From EX4484-217-1 sp964496035 (lineage in GTDB: Archaea > Thermoproteota > Thermoprotei_A > EX4484-217-1): a DNA stretch of 25,308 nucleotides. Positions 8,681-15,810 of this stretch are shown piece by piece; position 1 is the stretch's first letter, and the number at the start of each line of letters is the position of its first letter. The notes beneath the pieces were generated by a model. The model saw nothing but the letters and a program-made list of their open reading frames with translations, had not been told where the DNA came from and searched no databases. The translations under genes were made by a program, and so were the position numbers. The stretch covers positions 1 through 25,308 of the forward strand of contig CAZBXI010000018.1 of the NCBI GenBank assembly GCA_964496035.1. Direction: 5' to 3'.

Positions 8681-8700
8681 CTTTACATTACTATGTAAAG
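8681..8700. promoter_or_regulatory. Inverted repeat upstream of the winged-helix/nucleotidyltransferase pair
   Basis: Perfect 8-bp arms CTTTACAT and ATGTAAAG separated by TACT. On the minus strand it lies just upstream of a TATA-like GTTTATTA (8672-8679), where a repressor would block promoter assembly. Because it is also 47 bp downstream of the DUF2095-like stop codon, a terminator hairpin is the alternative; no run of T follows it on the minus strand, which favours an operator. Confidence 0.45.
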
Positions 8701-8746
8701 AATAAATTAGTGATCAATCTCTTAACCTAAATGAAGAATTAAACTA

Positions 8747-9124
8747 CTATTCATATCCTGCTGCCTTTAAGTAATATCCAAACTCTTTCTTAGGTCCGAA
8801 ACTTTGTAGACCCTTTTCTCTAAGTTGCTTCCTTATTTTCTCAGCTTCTTCACGCGATAGTTCCCCACGCTTCTCCAAGAAATCTACGACTTCAAGGGCT
8901 TGCTCTATGGTGTCGGCTCTTCTAATAAAATCGTAAACGTTAGGATCATAGCCCCTCCAAGGATCTTTAACTCTAACACCAATCCTAAAATGAACACTAC
9001 CTTTGCTTCCAAGAATTTCCTTAGCTAAATGCGGATACCTTTTCTTAAACTCTTCGATATCCCAAACTTTACTCATAGTGTTAACATACCCTATTTTGAC
9101 TTTAACGGGAGAGCTAATAAGCAT
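8747..9124 (-). CDS. Conserved archaeal protein, DUF2095-like
   Basis: A 125-aa soluble protein with 'EEFKKRYPHLAKEILG', 'KDPWRGYDPNVYDFIRRADT' and a C-terminal 'EEAEKIRKQLREKGLQSFGP' block. This pattern (YPHL..EI, DPWRGY.P...D.IRR, LEKRGE(I/L), LR..GL.SFG.KK) is what I remember of the archaeal family DUF2095, of unknown role; the match is from memory. The helical C-terminus is strongly charged. The methionine at residue 17 (position 9076) is an alternative start, since the first 16 residues look less conserved and neither start has a good Shine-Dalgarno. It is divergent from the corrinoid protein gene with about 90 bp between them. Confidence 0.7.
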   Translation of the reverse strand: MLISSPVKVKIGYVNTMSKVWDIEEFKKRYPHLAKEILGSKGSVHFRIGVRVKDPWRGYDPNVYDFIRRADTIEQALEVVDFLEKRGELSREEAEKIRKQLREKGLQSFGPKKEFGYYLKAAGYE

Positions 9125-9217
9125 TCTTCAACATGGTAAAGATAGGGTTAAAACACTTTACCTAGAATTTAAAATATTGTAGTTAGATTAGAAACCAAGT
9201 GCACGTAGGTAATTATC

Positions 9218-9886
9218 ATGAAACATAGTGACATACTTGAAAAATTGAAGAATTACATGAGCACTATTGAAACTCTAGACATAAATGTTCTTAGAAAACT
9301 TGTTGAAGAAGCATTAGAGAACTATTCTCCCGAAGAGGTAATTGAGAAATCTTTGAGACCGGCAATGGAAATTATAGGTGAGAAATTTAAGGAAGGCGAG
9401 TACTTCATAGCTGAATTAGTTCTAGCAGCTGATATATTCAAGGAGATATTCAATACGTACTTAAAACCCAGGATTGCGGAAAGGGGTAAAGCCAAGACCT
9501 TGGGTAAGGTTATTATAGGAACTATCGAAGGAGATATTCACGATATAGGCAAGAGCATTGTTAGCGTAGTTTTTCAGTCATCAGGATTTGAGGTCATAGA
9601 CCTAGGCGTAGATGTACCTGCATGGAAATTTGTTGAAGAGGCGGAGAAACGTAAAGCTGACGTGATTGCTATATCCGCACTATTAACAACAACAATGCTG
9701 AATATAGAGAAGGTAATTGCTATTCTTAAAGAGAAAGGTATTAGAGACAAGTACATTGTCATAGTTGGAGGAGCACCTTTATCCGAAGAATTCGCTAGGA
9801 AAATTGGAGCAGATGCCTACGGCAAAGATCCCTACGATGGGCTAAAAAAGCTAAAAGAACTTTTAGCGAAAAGGCATAAGCAGTAA
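9218..9886 (+). CDS. Corrinoid (cobalamin-binding) protein of the MtbC/MttC/MetH-B12 type
   Basis: Such proteins carry a methyl group on cobalamin between a substrate-specific methyltransferase and an acceptor methyltransferase. Residues 1-90 form the four-helix cap domain ('SPEEVIEKSLRPAMEIIGEK', 'EGEYFIAELVLAADIFKEIF'). The Rossmann-like B12 domain follows with the base-off/His-on signature 'GDIHDIGKSI' (D106, H108, G111), 'SALLTTTM' and 'VIVGGAPLSEEFARKIGADA'. At 222 aa it is the usual stand-alone size. No methyltransferase (MtbB, MttB, MtaB, MtbA or MtrH type) is next to it in this window, so the methyl donor is unknown. A TTTAAAATATT element at about 9169-9179 may be the promoter. Confidence 0.92.
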   Translation: MKHSDILEKLKNYMSTIETLDINVLRKLVEEALENYSPEEVIEKSLRPAMEIIGEKFKEGEYFIAELVLAADIFKEIFNTYLKPRIAERGKAKTLGKVIIGTIEGDIHDIGKSIVSVVFQSSGFEVIDLGVDVPAWKFVEEAEKRKADVIAISALLTTTMLNIEKVIAILKEKGIRDKYIVIVGGAPLSEEFARKIGADAYGKDPYDGLKKLKELLAKRHKQ

Positions 9887-9905
9887 TTTTTGAAAACTCA
9901 AAGAA

Positions 9906-10259
9906 CTACCTGGGGTAATCCAATAATTTTCTAATTGCATTAACCTTGTCTAAAGCTATTTTTCTGAAAACTTCTACCTGGATACGGTCTGTGAGTTACG
10001 CTTAGCACTAGTTTTTAGCTGAATGTTCATCAATAAACTTCTTGATCACTTCAACTACTTCATTTACAGAGACATTATCATTAAGCAATAAGTCTATTGA
10101 TATGCCTGTATGAAAAACCGTACGCCACCCTACAGTTTTTCTTGCATCAGCAACTCTAATAACCCATTTTAACGCCGACTCTATAGTGCTTTTACTGCAT
10201 AGGTCTAGGTAGTGGAGTCCGTCATATATCTCAGAATAATTTCTTAAGATAATTCAGAA
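9906..10259 (-). pseudogene. Degraded ORF region, origin unknown
   Basis: The stretch between the corrinoid gene and the HAD gene has no intact gene but holds two minus-strand open fragments that look coding. One (10008-10253) is open for 81 codons, ends in 'EVIKKFIDEHSAKN' and contains 'TIESALKWVIRVADARKTVG', but has no ATG, GTG or TTG near its beginning. The other (9906-9995) reads 'IQVEVFRKIALDKVNAIRKL' and then stops. They lie in the same orientation with stops and frame changes between. I cannot name the family. The charged, helical composition would suit a HEPN- or PaREP-like accessory protein, but this is a guess. Confidence 0.35.
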
Positions 10260-10296
10260 CAGTCTTTGTGAGCTATAGCATATTCGTAATTGGTAA

Positions 10297-10941
10297 TTAA
10301 ACTAGGTTTATAAGCTCTGTAGCAGTTTTAACAACATGGTCTGGTCCGCATTTTATAAGCTCATTTGCATTTGTGAATCCATAAAGTACAGCTACTGTTT
10401 TAAGCCCTAAGAGCTTACCTGCTTTAATATCATCGACGCTATCTCCTACTATGATGCATTCTTTAGTGTTAAACATTTTAACAATGGTGCTTAGGGTTCT
10501 TACCTTATCAGAACTGTTTGGAACATAAATCAAGTCAAAATATTTATCCAAACCTAGGTACTTGAGCTCCTCTTCAACATATTCCGAAACAAGCACTCTT
10601 CCCGTAGTTAAGACTAAGATATACCCTCTCCTTTTCAATTCACTTAAAACTTCACGTATACCGTTCACAGGCCTAATTAGTCTCAAGTGTTTTTCAGAAT
10701 ATATTCGCTTAAAAACTTCTAAAACATAATCGGGGTTAGGTCTCTTATTTTCCGGTATTTTAGATAAAATCTTAGGTAACCATATTTTCGGCGTATGCTT
10801 AGCCATATATTCAAATTCTTCCTTGCTGAAATCTCCAGGTTTAAAACCAAGTTTCCTTACAAGCTCTTTCAGTGACTCTCTAAACACATCTAATGTTTGA
10901 ACAATTGTTCCATCATAGTCAAACACTATTAACTTACTCAT
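10297..10941 (-). CDS. HAD-superfamily phosphatase, phosphoglycolate phosphatase-like
   Basis: A 214-aa haloacid dehalogenase-type hydrolase. Motif I is 'VFDYDGTI' with nucleophile D8 and acid D10, motif II is 'LTTGR' (T112/T113), the motif III lysine is probably K146 in 'SSDKVR', and motif IV is 'IIVGDSVDDIKAGKLLGL' with D167 and D171. Residues about 15-85 form a helical C1 cap, as in Gph-type phosphoglycolate phosphatases and related sugar-phosphate or nucleotide phosphatases. The exact substrate cannot be read from the sequence. GGTGA sits about 5 nt before the ATG. It follows the frame-split secreted protein on the same strand after 77 bp. Confidence 0.87.
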   Translation of the reverse strand: MSKLIVFDYDGTIVQTLDVFRESLKELVRKLGFKPGDFSKEEFEYMAKHTPKIWLPKILSKIPENKRPNPDYVLEVFKRIYSEKHLRLIRPVNGIREVLSELKRRGYILVLTTGRVLVSEYVEEELKYLGLDKYFDLIYVPNSSDKVRTLSTIVKMFNTKECIIVGDSVDDIKAGKLLGLKTVAVLYGFTNANELIKCGPDHVVKTATELINLV

Positions 10942-11018
10942 TAAATCACCTGAGCTCTTAAAGAACAGGTGAACATTATGTATGAGTATTTTAACTTGTA
11001 AATAAATGTAATGCCTAA

Positions 11019-12310
11019 TTACATTTTAAAGCTATATGAGAGAACTTCTTCACCTTTATCGTTTATCAAAACTACGTCAACTTTCCTTACTTCCTCCGGA
11101 GGTATGTCAATCGGTATGTTTAGTACTATTTTGTTTATACTTGATGCTCTTATGGGGATGAAAGATAAGTCCTCCTCAATGAAGAATAAGTCGTTAATTC
11201 TTATTTTAGCTTTAGTAATATAAGTGGGTATGTTACCTTTATTTTCAATTTCAAATATGGCTTTTTCTCCTTTAACATTCAGGGTAGCGTTTAATACACT
11301 TAAACTGTACTTCTCTAATTCAAGATCGCTTTCCCAAACAACGTTACCTGCCTTATCCATAATAGCTACATGATATTTTCCATAGGGTAGTGTTACCAAC
11401 TTCTCCACAAACGGTAAGAAAACGTGACCATAGTCTGTAACATGGATTTGAGCTTTGCGCCCCTTACCGCTTGGAAGAATAATCTCTAATATCCCTTCAA
11501 TATTTGACCTATAGGTTATGCATATTGTCGGCGAAAGGGAGATATAGATTCTATTTATTGAGAACTTCTCATTACCTATAACCTGTCTCGTATGTTCAAT
11601 ATTACTCTCCCCATATGCTTGCATAGTTAGATCTACATGGTCTATGTAGTAAATGTCGTAAACTCTATACAGCACGTCATCTATTAGGCCGAAAGTCCTG
11701 GTTAAAAGGGCATTTTTAACATTATAGAAGTAATTTACATAAACATCAAACCTTGATCCACACATGTCAAGAGAACCTGCATATGCAGCAATACCTACTT
11801 TATTTCCCTGCCTTACACAATTCCCATAAACAGTCCCGCCTCTCCAACCACGTGAAACACATGTACAGTTTAGAACTGGATTCTTTTCTTCTAAGCCACG
11901 TAATTTTTTATCTAAACAGTAAATCCATTTGCCTATTAAACTATCGTTTAAATAGTAAACATTGTTCTCCTCAGAACTTACCTTTAATATTACATTAAAT
12001 GAGGTTATGTTTCTCTCATAAGATCTAAGTAGGATAGTATAGTCAACGAGATAGTAGCCGTTCTCGTAACCAACGTAGTCTACTATTATCCCGGTATAGT
12101 CTAGTAAAATACATGGGCACTTCACATCTTCAAACACTCTATAATTCTTCCTTAGCAAGAGAATAGACAAGGTACTTGACGAATAGCTTAGGGAAAATAA
12201 TTTACCCTGAACTGTTCCCCTATTTGCGAAGGCCTACTTAAACCATATTGCAATGTAGCTACAATAAGTATTGCAAGAATTAATGCTAGTAAGATGTGTT
12301 TAAGTTCCAA
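11019..12310 (-). CDS. Secreted or membrane-anchored protein, signal segment and body in different frames
   Basis: The main body (383 codons from TTG 12170) is a beta-rich protein with several Cys and a C-terminal CARDB-like part ('EIENKGNIPTYITKAKIRI'). Alone it has no signal. Just upstream, in another frame, TTG 12310 opens a perfect N-terminal signal/anchor, 'ELKHILLALILAILIVATLQ', followed by about 20 residues and a TAA at 12188-12190. A -1 shift at TTTTCCC (12191-12197) joins it smoothly to the body frame, which is open from 12233. A TATA box (12331-12340) is centred 25 nt upstream of TTG 12310, as for a leaderless archaeal mRNA. The split may be a sequencing error, a real mutation or programmed frameshifting. 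Function unknown; cell surface location inferred. Confidence 0.7.
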
Positions 12311-12330
12311 TATTTTCCAACCCTAAATCC

Positions 12331-12340
12331 AAATATATCT
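12331..12340 (-). promoter_or_regulatory. TATA box of the frame-split secreted protein (possibly shared by the divergent gene)
   Basis: AGATATATTT on the minus strand, centred about 25 nt before TTG 12310, the classic spacing for a leaderless archaeal start. The element is nearly symmetric and also reads AAATATAT on the plus strand, where it would place a start near 12360, ahead of the Shine-Dalgarno and ATG at 12389. Confidence 0.5.
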
Positions 12341-12388
12341 TAGCGTAAATACTAGGTTAACAGTACTTTAGTATTTGAGGAAAGTATA

Positions 12389-12832
12389 ATGGTTGAAAGC
12401 AAACATGTACTTAACGGCTTAATAGCCGGAGCAGTTGCAGGAATAGTTCAAGGAGCATACTCTGCAATCACGATAATCCCTAATATTGAAGCAGTAGTTG
12501 AAGAAACAGTAGAATTGACTAAATCCGTGTACGGGATAGATGTTTCAATGTTTAAAGAAACTATACGGTTAGCCTTACTTGCTTCACCCATTATAATAGT
12601 GTTTTTCATGCTTATCCTAGGAGCTATTTTTGGCGCATTATTTGATTTCCTAGCTAAAAGAATAGGCATTATTAAAGGATGGTGTGTAACAATATTTGCA
12701 CTAGCATGTTTCCTCATTCTACCCAACATAGTACTTGGAGCATTAGCTAAAGCATTAGAAAACGCCATAGCCCTATCAGTTTACGCTATAGTGTTACTGA
12801 TTTTAACATTACGCCTCATTAAACATACTTAA
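12389..12832 (+). CDS. Four-helix membrane protein, paralogue of the gene at the window end
   Basis: A 147-aa protein with predicted membrane helices at about 8-27, 62-86, 96-118 and 124-143 and a short charged loop at about 30-60. The second helix carries 'FFMLILGAIFGALFDFLAKR', a glycine/alanine pattern nearly repeated in the gene at 24831-25308 ('FQMLILGALFGALESFIINR'). GAGG precedes the ATG by about 8 nt. Helix packing through small residues is likely, but there are no catalytic or transport motifs. Function unknown. It is transcribed away from the secreted-protein gene and is followed 80 bp later by the PH-domain pair. Confidence 0.7.
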   Translation: MVESKHVLNGLIAGAVAGIVQGAYSAITIIPNIEAVVEETVELTKSVYGIDVSMFKETIRLALLASPIIIVFFMLILGAIFGALFDFLAKRIGIIKGWCVTIFALACFLILPNIVLGALAKALENAIALSVYAIVLLILTLRLIKHT

Positions 12833-12912
12833 CCTCATAAGGTTATTTTAAAGAGTTATTGGTAGTGTTTAAATCATGTTAAAGACAAAGGATTAAGTAG
12901 AGGACAGGTTAG

Positions 12913-13485
12913 GTGCTAATATTGAATGTTATTTTTCCTCTTACTCCTTCAACAAACACTACTTTTACCCTACTAGCATATCTAATTCCGGTACTCGGAA
13001 TATTAATCGCAATTAACACTATGATTGTTAGGAGCAAGGCGATTAAAGGTTTATACCCCATATTAATAGGCTATTTGATAGTGGGTTTAGTTTTTGGCGC
13101 ATGCTTAATTCCCCAACTTTACTTTTCAAAAATAATTGTAGGTGAGGGATTCGTTGAAGTTTATGTTCCGGGAATATTTCCTCTACATAGGAAGGTGTTT
13201 AGAGAACACATTGTAAAGGCCTACGTATGTGATGTAGATGCATGTTTAGGAGGTTATAGCTATAGAACTTGGGGAACAAGTATTGGAAACTTTGCTGTAG
13301 GATATTTTAAACTCCCAAACGGCAAAGAAGCCTATGTTGCATCCGTAGATTCTCATGGAGAAAACTTGGTTATTGAACTTAAGGATGGAACGTACATAGT
13401 ATTAAAACCATCCAATTTCAAGGAGTTCTTAGAAGAATTTTCAAGCAAAATAATTGAAGTAGTAAGTTGGGGGAAGTGTTCTTGA
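12913..13485 (+). CDS. Membrane protein with bacterial PH-like domain (bPH_5 type), copy 1
   Basis: Two N-terminal membrane helices (about residues 13-35 and 45-67) are followed by a cytoplasmic or surface domain of about 110 residues. The blocks 'YRTWGTSIGNFAVGYFKLPN' and 'YIVLKPSNFKEFLEEF' match my memory of the bacterial PH domain family 5 pattern (RTxGT..PG...G.F.L..G and I.L.P.D...F). The helices-plus-PH layout is typical of that family. Function is unknown; PH-like domains usually bind peptides or lipids. GTG 12913 is used here; TTG 12922 in the same frame has GGTG 7 nt upstream and is equally plausible. It overlaps the next gene, its own paralogue. Confidence 0.75.
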   Translation: MLILNVIFPLTPSTNTTFTLLAYLIPVLGILIAINTMIVRSKAIKGLYPILIGYLIVGLVFGACLIPQLYFSKIIVGEGFVEVYVPGIFPLHRKVFREHIVKAYVCDVDACLGGYSYRTWGTSIGNFAVGYFKLPNGKEAYVASVDSHGENLVIELKDGTYIVLKPSNFKEFLEEFSSKIIEVVSWGKCS

Positions 13486-14051
13486 AGAAACCTACTTACA
13501 GGCACGTATTCTACCTTATTCCTCCAGGTAAGTATAAAGTTGTCCGCATACTACTGCTAGCAGCGCCCTTCATTTTTATCCTCACTATTGTGCTTACTAT
13601 GGACGTGCATGGGCCAGGTACCGTATCGGCACTTATCATAGGAGGAATAGTTACGTTCATCGTGTTCGACGCTATACTTTACCCTGCAATTTTCAAGTCG
13701 AAAATAGTTTTAGAAAACGGATTAGTCAAGATAGAAATGCCCGGCCTAATTAGTTTCAAAGAGAAAGTTCCTAGGGAACAGATTAGAGAAGCCTATGTGT
13801 GTAAAGTTAGTAAGTGCGTGGGAGTATATTACCTAAGACTCTATGGGTTATCTGTTCCGGGAGTAATTGCTGTCGGATTGTTTAGACTTTCAGGAGGTAA
13901 TGAAGCCTACGTTGCTTCAGTAAAACCGTGGAGTGAAAACGTGGTTGCGAAAATTAATGAGAAGAAGTACCTCATTCTTAGACCATACAATTTCGAAGAA
14001 TTTATAGAAGTATTCTCAAAGAAGGTAATCAATATTACGGGAGGAACATAA
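13482..14051 (+). CDS. Membrane protein with bacterial PH-like domain, copy 2 (tandem paralogue)
   Basis: Same layout as its upstream neighbour: two membrane helices, then a PH-like domain with 'VPREQIREAYVCKVSKCVG', 'GGNEAYVASVKPWSENVVA' and 'YLILRPYNFEEFIEVFSKKV', each aligning with the corresponding block of copy 1. The two share the 'AYVC' and 'EAYVASV' phrases. I place the start at TTG 13482, which overlaps the preceding TGA (TTGA) and has GGGGGA about 7 nt upstream; TTG 13467 and GTG 13476 are in-frame alternatives. The overlap implies translational coupling, and the pair may form a heterodimer. In copy 2 'RLYGLSVPGVIAVGLFRLSG' replaces the RTxGT block. Confidence 0.75.
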   Translation: MKKPTYRHVFYLIPPGKYKVVRILLLAAPFIFILTIVLTMDVHGPGTVSALIIGGIVTFIVFDAILYPAIFKSKIVLENGLVKIEMPGLISFKEKVPREQIREAYVCKVSKCVGVYYLRLYGLSVPGVIAVGLFRLSGGNEAYVASVKPWSENVVAKINEKKYLILRPYNFEEFIEVFSKKVINITGGT

Positions 14052-14055
14052 GTTA

Positions 14056-14676
14056 CTAGCTAAAGTCAAACAGTGTTTTCTGCTTAGACTTTATCCTTCT
14101 ATACATTTCCTCTAATGATCGTAGTCTGTCAAGAAGGCTTCGCGGTGGTTCGGGTTTTCCTCCTTTAACGACTTCTAAGATGAAGTGGTCTCTTACAGGT
14201 TCATAGACTAGTTTGTAAAATTTTTGCGGGTCTTCTAAAACCCATTTAGGAAACTTACTAACATACTCTATTGCAGCTTCCCAAACCTTGCTAGGGTCAG
14301 CTACTTTACCTATCCTCTTAAGAACTTGGTAGTCGAAATCTTGTGGTGTTTGGGATTTTTCTCCAATAACATAGTATCCTAAGCTATCTACTTGAACACA
14401 TTCTCCAAGAACCTCAATGTATCCTTCAGGACAACTAGTCTTCCTCTTTTCGATACTACTTGGTCTACTTAGTATTTCCTCTACTCTCAAACTCATCCAT
14501 GGTCTACTACGGGGGCCGTAATGTTTAGCCCAAGCATAGAATATTGCCCTGTTCAACCCGAAGCTCTTAGCCTTCTTTAAGTCTTTATGTATGATATAAT
14601 GTCTTGCTGCTTGAAGCAACGCCATAACCTGAAATCTACCAATACCCGTAGCCTTTAAGAGTTTAGCTTTATCCAT
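14056..14676 (-). CDS. Hypothetical protein with C-terminal PCNA-interacting (PIP) box
   Basis: A 206-aa soluble protein of no family I recognise. The N-terminal half is helical and basic ('MDKAKLLKATGIGRFQVMAL', 'NRAIFYAWAKHYGPRSRPW'), the middle has two Cys ('TSCPEGYIEVLGECVQVDS'), and the C-terminal third is helical. The last residues are 'KQKTLFDFS': Q199, L202 and F205 fit the PIP-box pattern Q-x-x-L-x-x-F, and the tail is nearly the same as the 'KQATLFDF' PCNA-binding tail known from archaeal replication factor C large subunit. Its position at the extreme C-terminus is also typical. This suggests a role at the sliding clamp in replication or repair. A strong GAGGAGGAAGG precedes the ATG. 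Confidence 0.75.
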   Translation of the reverse strand: MDKAKLLKATGIGRFQVMALLQAARHYIIHKDLKKAKSFGLNRAIFYAWAKHYGPRSRPWMSLRVEEILSRPSSIEKRKTSCPEGYIEVLGECVQVDSLGYYVIGEKSQTPQDFDYQVLKRIGKVADPSKVWEAAIEYVSKFPKWVLEDPQKFYKLVYEPVRDHFILEVVKGGKPEPPRSLLDRLRSLEEMYRRIKSKQKTLFDFS

Positions 14677-14797
14677 AACCTTCCTCCTCTTCTAGAACCT
14701 ATTAAGCATGCTGAGGGCTAATAAGGGTAATGACCTTACAAGAATAACCTTTATTTCTCCGCAACTTAATTATATTCACAACATCTTGGAGGTTAAG

Positions 14798-15160
14798 GTG
14801 TTGGATAACGGAAAGGAGAAAAAGGAAATTGGGGGTCTCGTATTTGTCGCTTGTATGTTCATAGGTGCTGGTATAGGTCTTCTGCTTGGAAGAGCGGATG
14901 TAGGTGGAGCTATAGGTATGGGTGTAGGCTTTCTAGCTATGGCTTTTCTGAGAGGCAAGGAAGTTAGACGTGTTGAAGTATCTGTTCCTAAAACACTTCC
15001 TTCAATAGGCTTAACCTTGGTAGGCCTACTACTCGTAGCTACAGGGGTTCTTCTGTTTGTTTCTCCTGAACTCCTTTACCCCTATTTAGCAGGTGTAGCA
15101 TCTATAATTTTAGGAATATTCTTGGTGATAGTGGCGCTTATATCGCTTAAGAAAACCTAG
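14798..15160 (+). CDS. Small four-helix membrane protein, unknown function
   Basis: About 120 residues with four predicted helices: two short, glycine-rich ones ('GGLVFVACMFIGAGIGLLLG', 'GGAIGMGVGFLAMAF'), a basic loop (RGKEVRRVEV), and two longer ones near the C-terminus ending in LKKT. I place the start at GTG 14798 because GGAGGTT (14788-14794) lies just upstream; the frame is open back to an ATG at 14708, but that added stretch has no Shine-Dalgarno and reads unlike coding sequence. TTG 14801 is another option. It is divergent from the PIP-box protein. No function can be given. Confidence 0.65.
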   Translation: MLDNGKEKKEIGGLVFVACMFIGAGIGLLLGRADVGGAIGMGVGFLAMAFLRGKEVRRVEVSVPKTLPSIGLTLVGLLLVATGVLLFVSPELLYPYLAGVASIILGIFLVIVALISLKKT

Positions 15161-15185
15161 AAACACTTAATTTTTCCCAATAATA

Positions 15186-15335
15186 CTAGGAGAAACCTAC
15201 TGTTCCATGTTTATGAGGCCGTGTTCTCATAGTTCCTTCTAGGAAAAACCACGAATATGGCTTAGCTTCCTCGGTTAACTTTACAGTTTCAATTAGAATT
15301 CTTAATTCCCTGCTACCTATAGGGACTTTAAGCAT
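15186..15335 (-). CDS. Possible small protein (49 aa), unassigned
   Basis: An ATG-started minus-strand frame in the otherwise empty 15161-15576 interval. It reads plausible protein (parts 'ELRILIETVKLTEEAKPYSW' and 'RTRPHKHGTVGFS') with ordinary codon use, but lacks a clear Shine-Dalgarno and has no recognisable domain. It could be a genuine small gene or the remnant of a larger one. The rest of the interval, 15340-15520, shows nothing I can identify. Confidence 0.3.
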   Translation of the reverse strand: MLKVPIGSRELRILIETVKLTEEAKPYSWFFLEGTMRTRPHKHGTVGFS

Positions 15336-15524
15336 AACTATCTATCCTAACTTCAGTAACCAAATCGATTATTAGGGAAAACACGTAATTATAACTAGGC
15401 TTTTATTTTTTCGCTCTGTAAAAACGCTAAAGATTCAAAGGTTATGATAATGTTCAATGTTTCAGCATATTTAACGTTGTGGGAACGATAATTGCCTTAC
15501 TTTAAATAAGTTCTCCATGCATGA

Positions 15525-15549
15525 AGTAGTACTCCTATATAGTAGTACT
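15525..15549 (+). promoter_or_regulatory. Direct repeats flanking a TATA box, probable vapB promoter/operator
   Basis: AGTAGTACT occurs at 15525-15533 and again at 15541-15549, a 16-bp period, with CTATATA between them. Each copy contains the palindrome AGTACT. The TATA element lies about 35 nt before the vapB start, so a VapB dimer bound here would block its own promoter, as VapB-type antitoxins commonly do. Confidence 0.5.
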
Positions 15550-15576
15550 AGCAATGTGTAGTTTTGGTGTTTTTGC

Positions 15577-15810
15577 TTGAGCATCGTTAAAGTTACTAGG
15601 AAGAGGCAAATAACTTTGCCTAAGGAAGTTTGTGATAGGTTAAATATAGTTCCCGGTGACTACGTTAAGGTTTATGTTGAAAATGGTAAAGTTATTGTCG
15701 AGAAAATACTAAGTCTTAACGAACTAGCCGGTATTCTTAACCCCGGTTACCAGGTTAAGAACTTAGTTGAAGAGTTAGATAGGGAGAGGAAAACTAGTGA
15801 GAGAAGGTAG
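15577..15810 (+). CDS. vapB: AbrB/SpoVT-type antitoxin (VapB-like)
   Basis: A 77-aa protein with the swapped-hairpin AbrB fold in residues 1-45: 'VTRKRQITLPKEVCDRLNIV', then 'PGDYVKVYVENGKVIVEK'. The C-terminal tail ('ELAGILNPGYQVKNLVEELD') is the part that normally threads into the PIN-domain toxin and blocks its active site. The start is TTG 15577 with a weak GGTG 7 nt upstream. The next frame overlaps it by 14 bp and encodes the PIN toxin, now broken. With no working toxin this antitoxin may survive as a solo regulator or as protection against related toxins. Confidence 0.88.
   Translation: MSIVKVTRKRQITLPKEVCDRLNIVPGDYVKVYVENGKVIVEKILSLNELAGILNPGYQVKNLVEELDRERKTSERR

Noticed and set aside
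14708..14797. N-terminal extension of the small membrane protein from ATG 14708
   Set aside because: A strong GGAGGTT just before GTG 14798 marks a better start, and the extension does not look coding.
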